Source: Candidatus Endonucleibacter sp. (ex Gigantidas childressi)
GTDB taxonomy: Bacteria > Pseudomonadota > Gammaproteobacteria > Pseudomonadales > Endozoicomonadaceae
NCBI GenBank assembly: GCA_030674875.1
Contig: JASXSU010000003.1
Span: forward strand, 722,076-786,075
Length of the DNA stretch: 64,000 bases
Direction of reading: 5' to 3'
Part shown: positions 55,067 through 64,000 of the stretch, piece by piece
Layout of the letters: every line of letters starts with the position of its first letter
How positions within the stretch are numbered: the first letter of the stretch is position 1
The notes under the pieces: model-generated
The model's database searches: none
The model's input: the letters and a program-made list of their open reading frames with translations, nothing else
Told to the model about the DNA's origin: nothing
Translations under genes and position numbers: made by a program

Positions 55067-57428
55067 CCATGTTATTGCTCTTGTTGGTAATCCTAACTGT
55101 GGTAAAACGACGCTGTTTAATGCATTGACGGGTATCCATCAGATAGTGGGGAATTGGCCTGGAGTAACGGTAGAAAAGTGTAGTGGTAAGTATGAACATA
55201 ATAATTCTGTCATTGAAGTAATTGATCTCCCTGGTACCTACTGTCTTGATGTGATGGATGGTGAAGTTTCTGCTGATGAACGCATTGCGCGAGATTATAT
55301 TTTGTGTGGTCAGGCAGACCTAGTGATTAATATTATTGACGCTTCTAATTTCGAGCGTAACCTTTATCTTACTACCCAGCTACTGGATATGGGTGTTCCG
55401 ATTGTTGTTGTTTTGAATATGATGGATGTGGCTGCTACCAATGGTTTAATTATCGATCTTCAGAGGTTGTCAGAACAATTTAGTTGTCCAGTAATGACGG
55501 TAATTGCCAGTAAGAATAAGGGCATTATAGAGCTCAAGCAGCAGCTGGATGTTTTTTTTAGGAACGGTTTGACTACTGCGCGGCATATGCCTCTGGATGA
55601 AGGTATTGAGCAATGTCTCAAAGAATTGACGCGTTTTGTAGAGAAAGATGAGGTAACAGGAACAGCTGTCCGCTGGCATAGTTTGAAATTGCTGGAGGGA
55701 GAGGCGAAAGATCAAGACCTTTTTTCAAAGCAAGCTTGGGCGGAAGGTAGCCACTTGAGAGTTACTTTGGAGCAAAGGTTTCAGAACGATATAGACATTC
55801 TTATCGCCAGTGGGCGTTATACCGCTATTGCTAATTTAATGACGCAGGTGATTAGACGTAGGGGGGTAGTTAGTCACAAGCTGAGCGAGCGTATTGATCG
55901 GGTAGTGCTAAACAAAGTGCTAGGGTTGCCAGTGTTTTTTTTTATGATGTACCTAATGTTTATGTTTTCCATAAATCTTGGTGGTGCCTTTATTAATTTT
56001 TTTGATGTCTTTACTGGGACTATTTTGGTTGACGGTGTTGGTTATTTGCTCAGCAATATGGGAGCGCCAATCTGGATGGTGATGTTGCTGTCTAGTGGGG
56101 TGGGTGGAGGAATTCAAATTGTATCTACATTTATTCCGGTTATAGCTTGCTTGTTCTTATTTTTATCACTGCTGGAGGATTCGGGGTATATGGCTCGGGC
56201 TGCATTTATTATGGATCGTTTCATGCGAATGCTGGGGCTGCCGGGAAAGGCATTTGTACCGATGATAGTTGGATTTGGCTGTAATGTCCCAGCCATAATG
56301 GCTACTCGGACGCTGGATAATGAAAAAGATCGGCTACTAACTATTTCTATGGCGCCTTTTATGTCTTGTGGTGCTCGTTTGCCGGTTTATGTGCTGTTTG
56401 CTACGGCATTTTTTCCTACTATTGGCCAAAATGTAGTGTTTGTTCTTTATTTGGTGGGTATTGCTGCTGCTGTATTTACCGGGGTGGTGGTTAAGAGCAG
56501 TCTTTTGAATGGGGTAAGCTCTACTTTTATTATGGAACTGCCTAATTATCATATGCCTTCTGCGAAGCAGATAATGCTGCGTACTTGGGATCGATTGAAG
56601 GTCTTTGTGATCCAAGCAGGTAAAGCCATTGTACTGGTGGTTGTTATCCTTAAAATACTGAGTTCTATTGGAGTAGATGGCTCTTTTGGGCATGAAAATA
56701 CTGAGAATTCCATATTGAGTAAAATTGGTAAAATGATAACACCGGTATTTGCTCCTATAGGTATGACAGCCGATAATTGGCCTGCAGCAGTAGGTGTTTT
56801 CACCGGTATTTTGGCTAAAGAAACGATTGTTGGTACTTTGGACTCCATGTATCAAGGTATGGGAGTCGTAGAGCAAGGTTATGGAGGTGATGCCCATGAC
56901 TTCCATTTTTGGGCAGGCATTCAGAGGGCATTTGCAACAATACCAGAGAACCTTGTGGCGGTAGTTGGTGCAATTGCTGACCCGATAAGTATAGGTGTCG
57001 GAGACTTAAGTGATCTCGAAGATATAGCAGAAAAACAAGGCGTGGCTATAGATACATTCACCGTGATGCGTGATTTTTTCCCTAGCAATGCGGCCGTTAT
57101 TGCTTACCTGCTGTTCATTCTTCTTTATACGCCCTGTATTGCTGCTTTGGGAGCTATTTACCGAGAGACTAATTTACGTTGGACGTTATTTGTAGCGAGC
57201 TGGACCTTCCTGCTAGGTTACTCTGTGGCTACTATCTATTATCAGTTATCGTTGTTCAGTATTCAGCCTGAGGTGAGTTTGTCTTGGTGCGCTGTGGTTG
57301 CAGCGTTATTGATTATGGTGTTTGCTCTAATGAAACGTATGGGGGGCGGAGTTGTTTCTTCTATGGCTAATGTAGTTCAGGATGTACCAGTAGAAGCGGG
57401 GGGTAATAACAGTTGTTCATGCTTGTAG
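55059..57428 (+). CDS. feoB: ferrous iron transporter FeoB
   Basis: The 789-aa inner-membrane protein has an N-terminal G domain: GNPNCGKTT (G1), DLPGTY (G3), NMMD (G4). A helical spacer and two Gate-type membrane halves follow (GFGCNVPAIMATR; FVPMIVG). The C-terminal Cys pair NSCSC fits the gammaproteobacterial end. It takes up Fe2+, often under low oxygen, which fits the cbb3 oxidase assembly genes. The start at 55059 overlaps the end of feoA; an upstream frame from 55017 lies inside feoA. Confidence 0.96.
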   Translation: MSDHVIALVGNPNCGKTTLFNALTGIHQIVGNWPGVTVEKCSGKYEHNNSVIEVIDLPGTYCLDVMDGEVSADERIARDYILCGQADLVINIIDASNFERNLYLTTQLLDMGVPIVVVLNMMDVAATNGLIIDLQRLSEQFSCPVMTVIASKNKGIIELKQQLDVFFRNGLTTARHMPLDEGIEQCLKELTRFVEKDEVTGTAVRWHSLKLLEGEAKDQDLFSKQAWAEGSHLRVTLEQRFQNDIDILIASGRYTAIANLMTQVIRRRGVVSHKLSERIDRVVLNKVLGLPVFFFMMYLMFMFSINLGGAFINFFDVFTGTILVDGVGYLLSNMGAPIWMVMLLSSGVGGGIQIVSTFIPVIACLFLFLSLLEDSGYMARAAFIMDRFMRMLGLPGKAFVPMIVGFGCNVPAIMATRTLDNEKDRLLTISMAPFMSCGARLPVYVLFATAFFPTIGQNVVFVLYLVGIAAAVFTGVVVKSSLLNGVSSTFIMELPNYHMPSAKQIMLRTWDRLKVFVIQAGKAIVLVVVILKILSSIGVDGSFGHENTENSILSKIGKMITPVFAPIGMTADNWPAAVGVFTGILAKETIVGTLDSMYQGMGVVEQGYGGDAHDFHFWAGIQRAFATIPENLVAVVGAIADPISIGVGDLSDLEDIAEKQGVAIDTFTVMRDFFPSNAAVIAYLLFILLYTPCIAALGAIYRETNLRWTLFVASWTFLLGYSVATIYYQLSLFSIQPEVSLSWCAVVAALLIMVFALMKRMGGGVVSSMANVVQDVPVEAGGNNSCSCL

Positions 57429-57679
57429 GTGTTCGCGATTATATCTCTGAACGGGGTAGCTGTTCTTTAGCGGAAATTAGCGATTATTTCACAATGTCAC
57501 CAGAAGCTATGCGGGGAGTACTTTCACACTGGATTCGTAAAGGTAAAATAACTAGAGAGTTTTTGGGGTGCAATAAGGGTTGTGTCAGTTGTGCTCCTGA
57601 GATGCTTGAATTTTATTATTGGAAGGCTGAGTTCGATCATTGCCAGAATATACCCATTTGTAACCTGTTATACCAGTGA
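57419..57679 (+). CDS. feoC: FeoC-like winged-helix protein
   Basis: The ~86-aa protein has a winged-helix fold pattern (VRDYISERGSCSLAEISDYF, MSPEAMRGVLSHWIRKGKI). The Cys cluster CNKGCVSC is where FeoC proteins bind an Fe-S cluster. It completes feoABC and overlaps feoB by 10 bases. The last ~10 codons (from ATATACCCATTTG) resemble a fragment of a family A repeat end, so the native C-terminus may be altered. Confidence 0.82.
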   Translation: MLVGVRDYISERGSCSLAEISDYFTMSPEAMRGVLSHWIRKGKITREFLGCNKGCVSCAPEMLEFYYWKAEFDHCQNIPICNLLYQ

Positions 57680-57706
57680 TTCTTTAACTGTTTTGGGTGT
57701 ATTTTG

Positions 57707-58963
57707 CTAAGTGGAGAGAAAGATCTTTACCGTTCTTACGCGGTTACCTTTAACTTGTAAAATCTCAAAGAGGTAGTTATCAAGTTTAAGACAAACGCTG
57801 GATTTAGGTATAAATTCCATCTCTTCCAATATCAGTCCACTAATGGTTTTTGCTTCTTCGGTGGGTAGGCTCCAGCCTAATATTCTGTTAATATCCCTGA
57901 TGGATGCGGAGCCATCAATAATATAGCTGCCATCATCTTGAGGGATAGCGTCATGACTGGAGTCGGAGATATCTGTTGTAAAGTCGCCAACAATTTCTTC
58001 TAGGATGTCTTCCAGTGTGACAAGTCCAAGAATATCACCGTATTCATCAACCACTATTGCCGTTCTCTCCTTAGCTTTCTGGAAGTTGAATAGCTGTGTG
58101 TGAAGGGGGGTGGTTTCGGGGATATAATATGGTTCAACGGTTTCTTGTAATAATGTTGCTTTATTTACTTCTTCCAAGCTTAGCAGGCGTGCAATTTTGC
58201 GCATATGGAGCATGCCGACAGTATTGTTGATATCTCCTTTATAAACAGGTAGCCGGGTATGCTGGCAGTCTCTCAACTGATGAAGAATTTCTTTAATATC
58301 GTCTTCAATATCAATGCCAACCACTTCATTTCTGGGTATGAGGATATCGTCGACATTTATTTTTGCAAGATCCAGTATTCTAAGTAGCATTCCTCTGCTT
58401 TTTTTTGGTAGCCGAAGGTCTGATTCATAGACAAGGGTTCTTAGCTCCTCGGTATTGAGTTGGTCGCAGTTGCGGTCTCCTGGCTTAATGCCAAAGGGAC
58501 GCATGATTAATTCGCAAATCCAGTTTAATAGTATGACTACAGGATAAAAAATCTTTAGTAAAGGTACTAAAATCATAGAGGCGGGAAAAGCAATGCGCTC
58601 CGGATAATTGGCAGCAAAAGTTTTTGGGGCTACTTCTCCAAAAATCAGTACTACTACTGTTAATCCAAGTGTTGCAAAGGCAATACCACTGTCTCCCCAA
58701 AGCCTAGCGGCGATTATGGTAGCCAGTGCTGAAGCGAGAATGTTAACAAAGTTATTTCCGATTAAAATAACACTGATTAAGAGATCTGACCTATCAAGCA
58801 GTAAGGCTGTTCGTTTGGCGGCTCTATGTCCTTTACGGGCTAGATGTCGCAGTCGATAGCGGTTAATTGCCATCATGCCGGTCTCAGAACTGGAAAAAAA
58901 AGCAGAAAAAATCAGTAAAATAAATAAAGCGCCCAAGAGAACGCTATTTGGTGTTTGGCTCAA
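57707..58963 (-). CDS. CorB/CorC-family DUF21-CBS membrane protein
   Basis: The 418-aa protein has an N-terminal DUF21 domain with three to four membrane segments (GALFILLIFSAFFSSSETGMM-type start) and GEVAPKTFA. Two CBS domains follow (about residues 200-320: HTRLPVYKGDINNTVGMLH; AIVVDEYGDILGLVTLEDI). A CorC-type C-terminal domain ends it. Relatives act in Mg2+/Co2+ homeostasis. It lies with ypjD and ffh as in many gammaproteobacteria (yfjD-ypjD-ffh). Confidence 0.9.
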   Translation of the reverse strand: MSQTPNSVLLGALFILLIFSAFFSSSETGMMAINRYRLRHLARKGHRAAKRTALLLDRSDLLISVILIGNNFVNILASALATIIAARLWGDSGIAFATLGLTVVVLIFGEVAPKTFAANYPERIAFPASMILVPLLKIFYPVVILLNWICELIMRPFGIKPGDRNCDQLNTEELRTLVYESDLRLPKKSRGMLLRILDLAKINVDDILIPRNEVVGIDIEDDIKEILHQLRDCQHTRLPVYKGDINNTVGMLHMRKIARLLSLEEVNKATLLQETVEPYYIPETTPLHTQLFNFQKAKERTAIVVDEYGDILGLVTLEDILEEIVGDFTTDISDSSHDAIPQDDGSYIIDGSASIRDINRILGWSLPTEEAKTISGLILEEMEFIPKSSVCLKLDNYLFEILQVKGNRVRTVKIFLST

Positions 58964-58976
58964 GTTAACTCCAGTC

Positions 58977-59774
58977 TTAGGTTTTAATGATCAGCAAGTT
59001 AATGGCTAGTCGCCAACCAAAATAGGATAATGCTAGTAATAAGAAACCAGTAACAATCCATCGCATTGCCATCATGCCACGCCAGCCACGCGTCCAATGG
59101 CCTACCAATAATACAGCAAATACACTCCATGCTACTACCGAGAGCACGGTCTTGTGCAGTAAGTGTTGGGCGAACATATTTTCCAGAAATAAAAAGCCGC
59201 TAAGTAGCGAAAAAGTTAGCAAAACAACACCTGCAACCAAAAACTCAAACATCAAGCGTTCCATGGTCTGCAAAGAAGGCAATGCTTTTAATAAACGCTT
59301 TTGACGGTGGTGACGAAGCTGATACTCTTGATAGGAAAGTAATAATGATTGAAGAGCTGCGACCATTAAAATTCCGTAGGCTAGCGCTGAAACCAGAACG
59401 TGAACCGCTATTTCAGTAGGAGGGCGCCATATAATATGATCTACAGGAGCAAATTGAGTGATAAGCACAGATAATATCGTTATGGGCAAAATCAGTACAA
59501 GTAATCCTTCCGATGATTTTTTTATACTGCTTAACACAGCTATTATGGTTACTGTTAGTGTGGTTAGTGAGGCAATGGTAAAAACACTAAGGCTAATTCC
59601 TTGAGGGGTATGCATGGTCATACTCAGCATAGAGGCTTGAAACACAGCACCTAATGTTGTTATGCCTAAAACATTAGTTTTCGATGCACTGCCGCCTCGA
59701 ATTCGAATGGTTTGCCCTAGAGCGCCTAGTAAATAACAGCTCAGTGCAGCAACACTGGCCAGTATGACATTCAT
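58977..59774 (-). CDS. ypjD: YpjD/CcsA-like inner-membrane protein
   Basis: The 265-aa protein has about eight hydrophobic helices and the cytochrome c assembly (CcsA/CcmC-like) pattern, including WRPPTEIAVHVLVSALAYG and the C-terminal helix VAWSVFAVLLVGHW with a conserved His. The exact role of YpjD is not settled. It is 13 bases upstream of the CorC-type gene on the same strand and diverges from ffh. Confidence 0.85.
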   Translation of the reverse strand: MNVILASVAALSCYLLGALGQTIRIRGGSASKTNVLGITTLGAVFQASMLSMTMHTPQGISLSVFTIASLTTLTVTIIAVLSSIKKSSEGLLVLILPITILSVLITQFAPVDHIIWRPPTEIAVHVLVSALAYGILMVAALQSLLLSYQEYQLRHHRQKRLLKALPSLQTMERLMFEFLVAGVVLLTFSLLSGFLFLENMFAQHLLHKTVLSVVAWSVFAVLLVGHWTRGWRGMMAMRWIVTGFLLLALSYFGWRLAINLLIIKT

Positions 59775-60171
59775 CGACTTTGTAGTGTTCTCGTTTTAGT
59801 TTAAAGGGTGTTCGTGGGAGTGTGTCATAATAGCCCGCCTAATTCCAAATATTAAATTGATACATGTGCACTAACTAGCAATTTAGTAACTCAAGTTACG
59901 CAGTAACTAATAACCTTAGCTGCTATGATTGAACTTTAGTTTGATAGGTGGAGCTTCTAGTCTGAAGGCTGAGTAACTTTACAGGAAGATATGAGTGCTT
60001 TGAGTTTTTATCGTATGGGCGGGTTGTTTTGTCAGTTTATTGGTGTCGATAGCTGCTCTGAGTGTCATGGGAGGCGCCGTGACGAAAATTATTCCTGTAG
60101 AATGAAATGTATTAAAATTGAGCAGACCGGTACATGAGTTTAAGTACTGGCTTTCCATAAGGCATATTCGA

Positions 60172-61578
60172 ATGTTTGAAAATTTAACAGAACGTCTGGC
60201 AAAAACACTAAAAAGCGTAACAGGCAAAGCAAGGCTTACTGAAGATAACATCAAAGACACTTTGCGCGAAGTTCGTATGGCTTTGCTAGAGGCTGATGTT
60301 GCCTTATCTGTTGTTCGTGAGTTTGTAGATAGAATTAGAGAGCGGGCTGTAGGTCTAGAAGTTCAGTCTAGCCTTAGCCCAGGACAAAGTTTTGTTAAGA
60401 TCGTTCAAAATGAGCTCATCGAAGTCATGGGCGTTACGAATGACGAGCTGAATCTCTCAATCCAGTCACCTGCCGTTATTTTGATGGCTGGCTTGCAGGG
60501 TGCAGGTAAAACTACGTCGGTGGCAAAGCTTGGCAGTTGGTTGAAAAAACGTCAGAAAAAAAGCGTCATGGTTGTTAGTGCCGATGTCTATCGGCCAGCG
60601 GCAATTAAGCAGTTGGAAATTTTGGCTAGCGAAACGGGTCTGCATTTTTTCCCATCCAATATTGACCAAAAGCCAGGTTATATTGTAAAGGCCGCTATTC
60701 AAGAAGCAAAAATTAAACACGTCGACGTCCTGATCGTTGATACTGCAGGCCGCCTTCACGTAGATGAAAAGATGATGGGGGAAATTAAAAACCTCCACAG
60801 CGTAATTAATCCTATTGAGACGCTATTTGTTGTTGATGCAATGACTGGCCAGGATGCTGCTAATACGGCTAAGGCTTTTAATGACGTATTGCCATTGACC
60901 GGTGTTATTCTCACCAAAGCTGATGCGGATGCGCGTGGTGGTGCAGCTTTATCGGTGCGTCAGATTACTGGTAAGCCCATCAAGTTTATTGGTGTCGGTG
61001 AAAAAGTCGATGCTCTGGAGCCTTTTCACCCTGAACGTATTGCCTCACGAATCCTCGGTATGGGAGATGTGCTTTCTCTTATCGAAGAGGCCGAAATAAG
61101 ACTTGATAAGAAAAAGGCAGAAAAACTAGAGAAAAAGCTCCAAAAAGGTAAAAGCTTTGACTTGGAAGACTTTCGGGATCAGCTTCAACAAATGAGGCAG
61201 TTGGGTGGGGTAGCCGGAGTTATGGATAAATTGCCGGGGATGATGACCGGCAATCAGCAGATGCGTAGTGAAATGGATGATAAAACATTTATGCGCATGG
61301 AGGCTATTATTGACTCTATGACACCTAAGGAAAGAGCTGTTCCTGATATTATGAATGGTTCTCGTAAGAAACGTATTGCAGCAGGCTCTGGTACTCAGAT
61401 TCAGGATATTAATAGTCTGATCAAGCAGCATAAGCGAATGAGTAAAGTTATGAAAAAAGTCACCAAAAAGGGTGGTATGGCTAAGCTAATGCGAGGGGTA
61501 AGTGGCATGAAGGGTGGCATGCCAGGAGCTATGGGCGGCATGTTATCTCGCGGAGGGGGGAAGAAATCCCCCTTTTAG
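60172..61578 (+). CDS. ffh: signal recognition particle protein Ffh
   Basis: The ~468-aa GTPase has an N-domain (MFENLTERLAKTLKSVTGKA), a G-domain with LQGAGKTTSVAKLG, DTAGRLHVDE and TKADADARGG. The Met-rich M domain (QLGGVAGVMDKLPGMM, MRGVSGMKGGMPGAMGGML) binds 4.5S RNA and signal peptides. It targets nascent membrane proteins to SecYEG. A longer frame starts at 60118, but MFENLTERL at 60172 is the conserved start. Confidence 0.95.
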   Translation: MFENLTERLAKTLKSVTGKARLTEDNIKDTLREVRMALLEADVALSVVREFVDRIRERAVGLEVQSSLSPGQSFVKIVQNELIEVMGVTNDELNLSIQSPAVILMAGLQGAGKTTSVAKLGSWLKKRQKKSVMVVSADVYRPAAIKQLEILASETGLHFFPSNIDQKPGYIVKAAIQEAKIKHVDVLIVDTAGRLHVDEKMMGEIKNLHSVINPIETLFVVDAMTGQDAANTAKAFNDVLPLTGVILTKADADARGGAALSVRQITGKPIKFIGVGEKVDALEPFHPERIASRILGMGDVLSLIEEAEIRLDKKKAEKLEKKLQKGKSFDLEDFRDQLQQMRQLGGVAGVMDKLPGMMTGNQQMRSEMDDKTFMRMEAIIDSMTPKERAVPDIMNGSRKKRIAAGSGTQIQDINSLIKQHKRMSKVMKKVTKKGGMAKLMRGVSGMKGGMPGAMGGMLSRGGGKKSPF

Positions 61579-62119
61579 ATATTGCCTGCTGATATTGGTT
61601 GTTGCTGAGGTTATATGGCTATTTATCTATGTGAAATGCAGTGCGTGGACTGTTTTTAGGTTGCCTAGGGAAAGATATAACCAGTTGTCTTAACTGTTGT
61701 TTGTGCCAAAATTAAGGCTGAATTCAAAAGCATAAAGTAGCATGAAGAGCTCGGGAATTTTGTCTATATACACGCTCATTGAAGGCGTGGGGTTGTTGAC
61801 TGATCTCACTTAGCTCAATTACCTATTGCTGGTATGACTTGCTTATCTAATACCTGTTAGTGAGTAGAAGTTTATTGGTGAGAGCGGTGGGGGAGAGAGG
61901 TATATTTGCTGTTTTTTTAACCATGTTTTTTAAGAGTAATAAGTATATATCACTATGAATGAGTAAAATATCCATCTCTTTTGTTGAAATATTTGTTTTT
62001 ATTTCTTAAAATGGCAATCCTTTGTGGCTGAGGTTGTACTTGGGGTGGGTGTTGTCGTTGTTATCTGGCAGGTGACACTAATCAGAGACTGCCGGAATTA
62101 ACTATAGGAAAACCAGTTT
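61579..62119. other. intergenic region between ffh and rpsP with a diverged family A repeat
   Basis: About 61765-61870 reads TATATACACGCTCATTGAAG then GTTGTTGACTGATCTCACT, a reverse-type family A copy. The 540-base gap is long for ffh-rpsP. No gene is seen. The rpsP promoter should lie in its last 150 bases. Confidence 0.5.
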
Positions 62120-62362
62120 ATGGTAACAATTCGTCTGGCTCGTGGCGGTTCCAAAAAACGTCCATTTTATCGTCTGACTGTTGCCGACAGCCGAAAAGCT
62201 AGAGGTGGTCGGTTTATTGAGCGTGTGGGTTTTTTTAACCCTGATGCTCGTGGTCAGGAAGAGCGGCTACGCATTGATACAGATCGCGTTACACATTGGG
62301 TGGGTCTAGGTGCAAGCGTGTCTGAGCGAGTTGCTAAGCTTTTAAAAGAAGTGAAGGCTTAA
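62120..62362 (+). CDS. rpsP: 30S ribosomal protein S16
   Basis: The 80-aa protein starts [18 protein letters not shown] and contains the family segment [14 protein letters not shown]. It binds 16S rRNA and helps 30S assembly. First gene of the conserved rpsP-rimM-trmD-rplS operon. Confidence 0.97.
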   Translation: MVTIRLARGGSKKRPFYRLTVADSRKARGGRFIERVGFFNPDARGQEERLRIDTDRVTHWVGLGASVSERVAKLLKEVKA

Positions 62363-62387
62363 AATTGATGGTTCAGTTGCTTTCTCA

Positions 62388-62942
62388 ATGAAAAGTGAAG
62401 TAGTTAAAAGCACGTTGAAATATATTTCTTTAGGTAGAATTGTTGCTGTTTACGGTATCAAGGGCTGGGTAAAAATATATTCTCATACCTGCCCAAAGGA
62501 AAATATTCTTAACTATAAACGCTGGATTATTCATCGAAATGGTTTTTCAGAAGTGGTTGAAATAGATCAGGGTTGCCGGCATGGTAAAGGCGTTATTGCT
62601 CATATTGTCGGCTGTAATGACCGTGAGCTAGCCACTAGTTATTGCAACAACGAAATCATGGTTAGTATCGATGAAATGCCTGCTGTAGCGGATGATGAAA
62701 TTTACTGGCATCAGCTTGAAGAGTTAGATGTTTTTTCCCTCAGTGAAATAGGGGGTAGGTTGCTTCTTGGAAAAGTTAGCCACATGATGCAAACTGGAGC
62801 GAATGCCGTTCTCGTTGTTAGTCCATCGAAAGGAAGTATTGATAGGCGCGAGCGTTTAATACCTTGGCTTATGGTGAGCGTTGTGCTGGAAGTTAATCCT
62901 GAGAAGGGGTTTATTCAGGTGGACTGGGATCCGGACTTTTAA
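62388..62942 (+). CDS. rimM: ribosome maturation factor RimM
   Basis: The 184-aa protein has an N-terminal RimM domain ([20 protein letters not shown]) and a C-terminal PRC barrel ([19 protein letters not shown]). It binds S19 and assists maturation of the 30S head. Its stop overlaps the trmD start by one base (TAATG). Confidence 0.94.
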   Translation: MKSEVVKSTLKYISLGRIVAVYGIKGWVKIYSHTCPKENILNYKRWIIHRNGFSEVVEIDQGCRHGKGVIAHIVGCNDRELATSYCNNEIMVSIDEMPAVADDEIYWHQLEELDVFSLSEIGGRLLLGKVSHMMQTGANAVLVVSPSKGSIDRRERLIPWLMVSVVLEVNPEKGFIQVDWDPDF

Positions 62943-63736
62943 TGCTCATGGATTCATCAGCTGCGATAGAGGTAGATATAAACTCTGCATTATGGTTTGG
63001 TGTCATTAGTCTGTTTCCAGATATGTTTCAGGCCTTGACCGAGCATGGTATTACTGGTCGAGCTATTAAAAATGGGTTGGTTGGTTTGGATATATGGAAC
63101 CCCAGAGATTTTTCCTGTGATCGACACCGAACAGTAGATGAGAGGCCTTATGGCGGTGGGCCTGGAATGTTGATGAAAATTCAACCTTTACGTGATGCCA
63201 TTCGGACAGCTAAAGTCAGAGCTGGGACTGAAACCAAAGTTATTTATTTGTCACCACAGGGGCGGTTACTCAATCAGGCGGGGATAAAAGAGCTGGCTGC
63301 ATCTCGGCGTTTGATTTTGGTTGCTGGTCGTTATGAGGGGATTGACGAGCGGTTGATACAAGATGAAATCGACGAAGAGTGGTCTGTTGGGGATTATGTC
63401 TTATCCGGCGGAGAGCTGCCGGCCATGCTATTGATTGATGCTGTTTCACGTTTTGTGCCTGGTACATTGGGGAATAAAGATTCCGCTCAGGAAGACTCGT
63501 TTGAAGAAGGTCTTCTTGATTGCCCTCACTATACCCGACCGGCTGTATTCGAAGGACGAGTTGTGCCAGAGGTGTTGACTTCAGGCAATCATCGGCGTAT
63601 CAAAAGGTGGAGATTAAAAGAATCTTTGGGTAGAACTTGGTTGCGTCGGCCTGATCTGTTGACAAAAAGAGAGCTATCTGGTGAGGAGGAAATGCTGTTG
63701 TCAGAATTTATTTGTGAGTATATGCAAAGTGCTTGA
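62942..63736 (+). CDS. trmD: tRNA (guanine37-N1)-methyltransferase
   Basis: The 264-aa SPOUT enzyme uses S-adenosylmethionine to methylate G37. It shows [37 protein letters not shown] and [12 protein letters not shown], the trefoil-knot cofactor site, then HYTRP near 195. Short N-terminal extension compared with E. coli; a start at 62948 is also possible. Confidence 0.96.
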   Translation: MLMDSSAAIEVDINSALWFGVISLFPDMFQALTEHGITGRAIKNGLVGLDIWNPRDFSCDRHRTVDERPYGGGPGMLMKIQPLRDAIRTAKVRAGTETKVIYLSPQGRLLNQAGIKELAASRRLILVAGRYEGIDERLIQDEIDEEWSVGDYVLSGGELPAMLLIDAVSRFVPGTLGNKDSAQEDSFEEGLLDCPHYTRPAVFEGRVVPEVLTSGNHRRIKRWRLKESLGRTWLRRPDLLTKRELSGEEEMLLSEFICEYMQSA

Positions 63737-63969
63737 AGGTGCGGTTAGATGTATAGGGAGTAAGGTTGTAAGTTGCAGAGTTTAGGACGTGTTTGTAAAT
63801 TAACGGGTGTTTAGAGAAGGTGGAGCAGTAAGAGCAACTGAATTTTCAAGCATAGGCATATTTGTTATAGTGACGTTAAAGAAAGCTCTAATGATCGGCT
63901 TATTATAGGGTGCGGCATCCTGTAGTGCTGGGGTGGTGGGGCATAATTGATTGACTGGAAGTAAAAGCA
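63737..63969. other. gap between trmD and rplS
   Basis: 230 bases, longer than the usual few tens of bases in this operon. No gene or clear family A copy is seen. Confidence 0.4.
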
Positions 63970-64000
63970 ATGAGTAAACATAAGGTTATCCAACAGCTTG
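63970..64000 (+). CDS. rplS: 50S ribosomal protein L19, 5' end only
   Basis: The ATG at 63970, behind GGAAGTAAAAG, opens MSKHKVIQQL, which fits the start of L19. The position right after trmD is the conserved one. The gene runs out of the window. Confidence 0.85.
   Translation, partial: MSKHKVIQQL

Noticed and set aside
56337-56906. 189-codon minus-strand frame
   Set aside because: It is antisense to feoB and has a composition typical of shadow frames.

Overview
The window is an A+T-rich gammaproteobacterial chromosome segment with a conserved core and heavy decay by repeats and insertion sequences. Core blocks in typical gammaproteobacterial order are ccoG-ccoH-ccoI-ccoS plus a TauE/SafE-like gene, apt, gltX, ftsK-lolA, serS, feoA-feoB-feoC, and corC/ypjD next to ffh-rpsP-rimM-trmD-rplS. 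A eukaryote-type BIR (inhibitor of apoptosis) gene, large secreted proteins of unknown function and a GDSL lipase point to an animal-associated intracellular bacterium. From memory, intranuclear Endozoicomonadaceae parasites of bathymodiolin mussels (Candidatus Endonucleobacter) are described as carrying host-derived IAP genes. That placement is an inference from gene content; I could not run a search.

Layout. 0-4 kb: hypothetical genes, a signal-peptidase-like gene, a ComEA-like gene, cspA and transposase fossils. 4.3-10.1 kb: cbb3 oxidase assembly genes without the oxidase structural genes. 10.2-16.1 kb: apt, a small membrane protein, uppS, a PLP enzyme and gltX. 16-19.5 kb: a broken IS5-type element, then the BIR gene on the minus strand. 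19.9-27.6 kb: an integron-type gene-cassette array with no integrase in the window. Four cassettes on the minus strand carry a cold-shock/zinc-ribbon protein, a PHP-ABC ATPase with a small partner, and two NYN/PIN-like proteins. They are separated by about 1 kb spacer modules that carry duplicated intrinsic terminators. 28-33 kb: IS4-type remnants, a 900-aa secreted protein and a broken RDD gene. 33.4-37 kb: TonB receptor, YfiR-like protein and a beta-barrel protein. 37.4-40.7 kb: ftsK and lolA. 40.8-51 kb: an accessory island between lolA and serS, with a ~1755-aa secreted protein that has a nucleotidyltransferase-like motif, and a GDSL lipase. 51-64 kb: serS, the feo operon and the ffh-rplS translation block.

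A dispersed ~120-135 bp repeat (called family A here), with ends TATACCC/GGGTATA, occurs more than twenty times, nearly always between genes. One copy interrupts an IS5-type transposase, so the family is or was mobile. Other copies supply the last codons and stop of gltX and of the RDD gene, or end within 10-25 bases of start codons (ccoG, ccoH, apt, the 900-aa gene). Inverted-repeat MITEs share their ends with the IS5-type and IS4-type transposase remnants.
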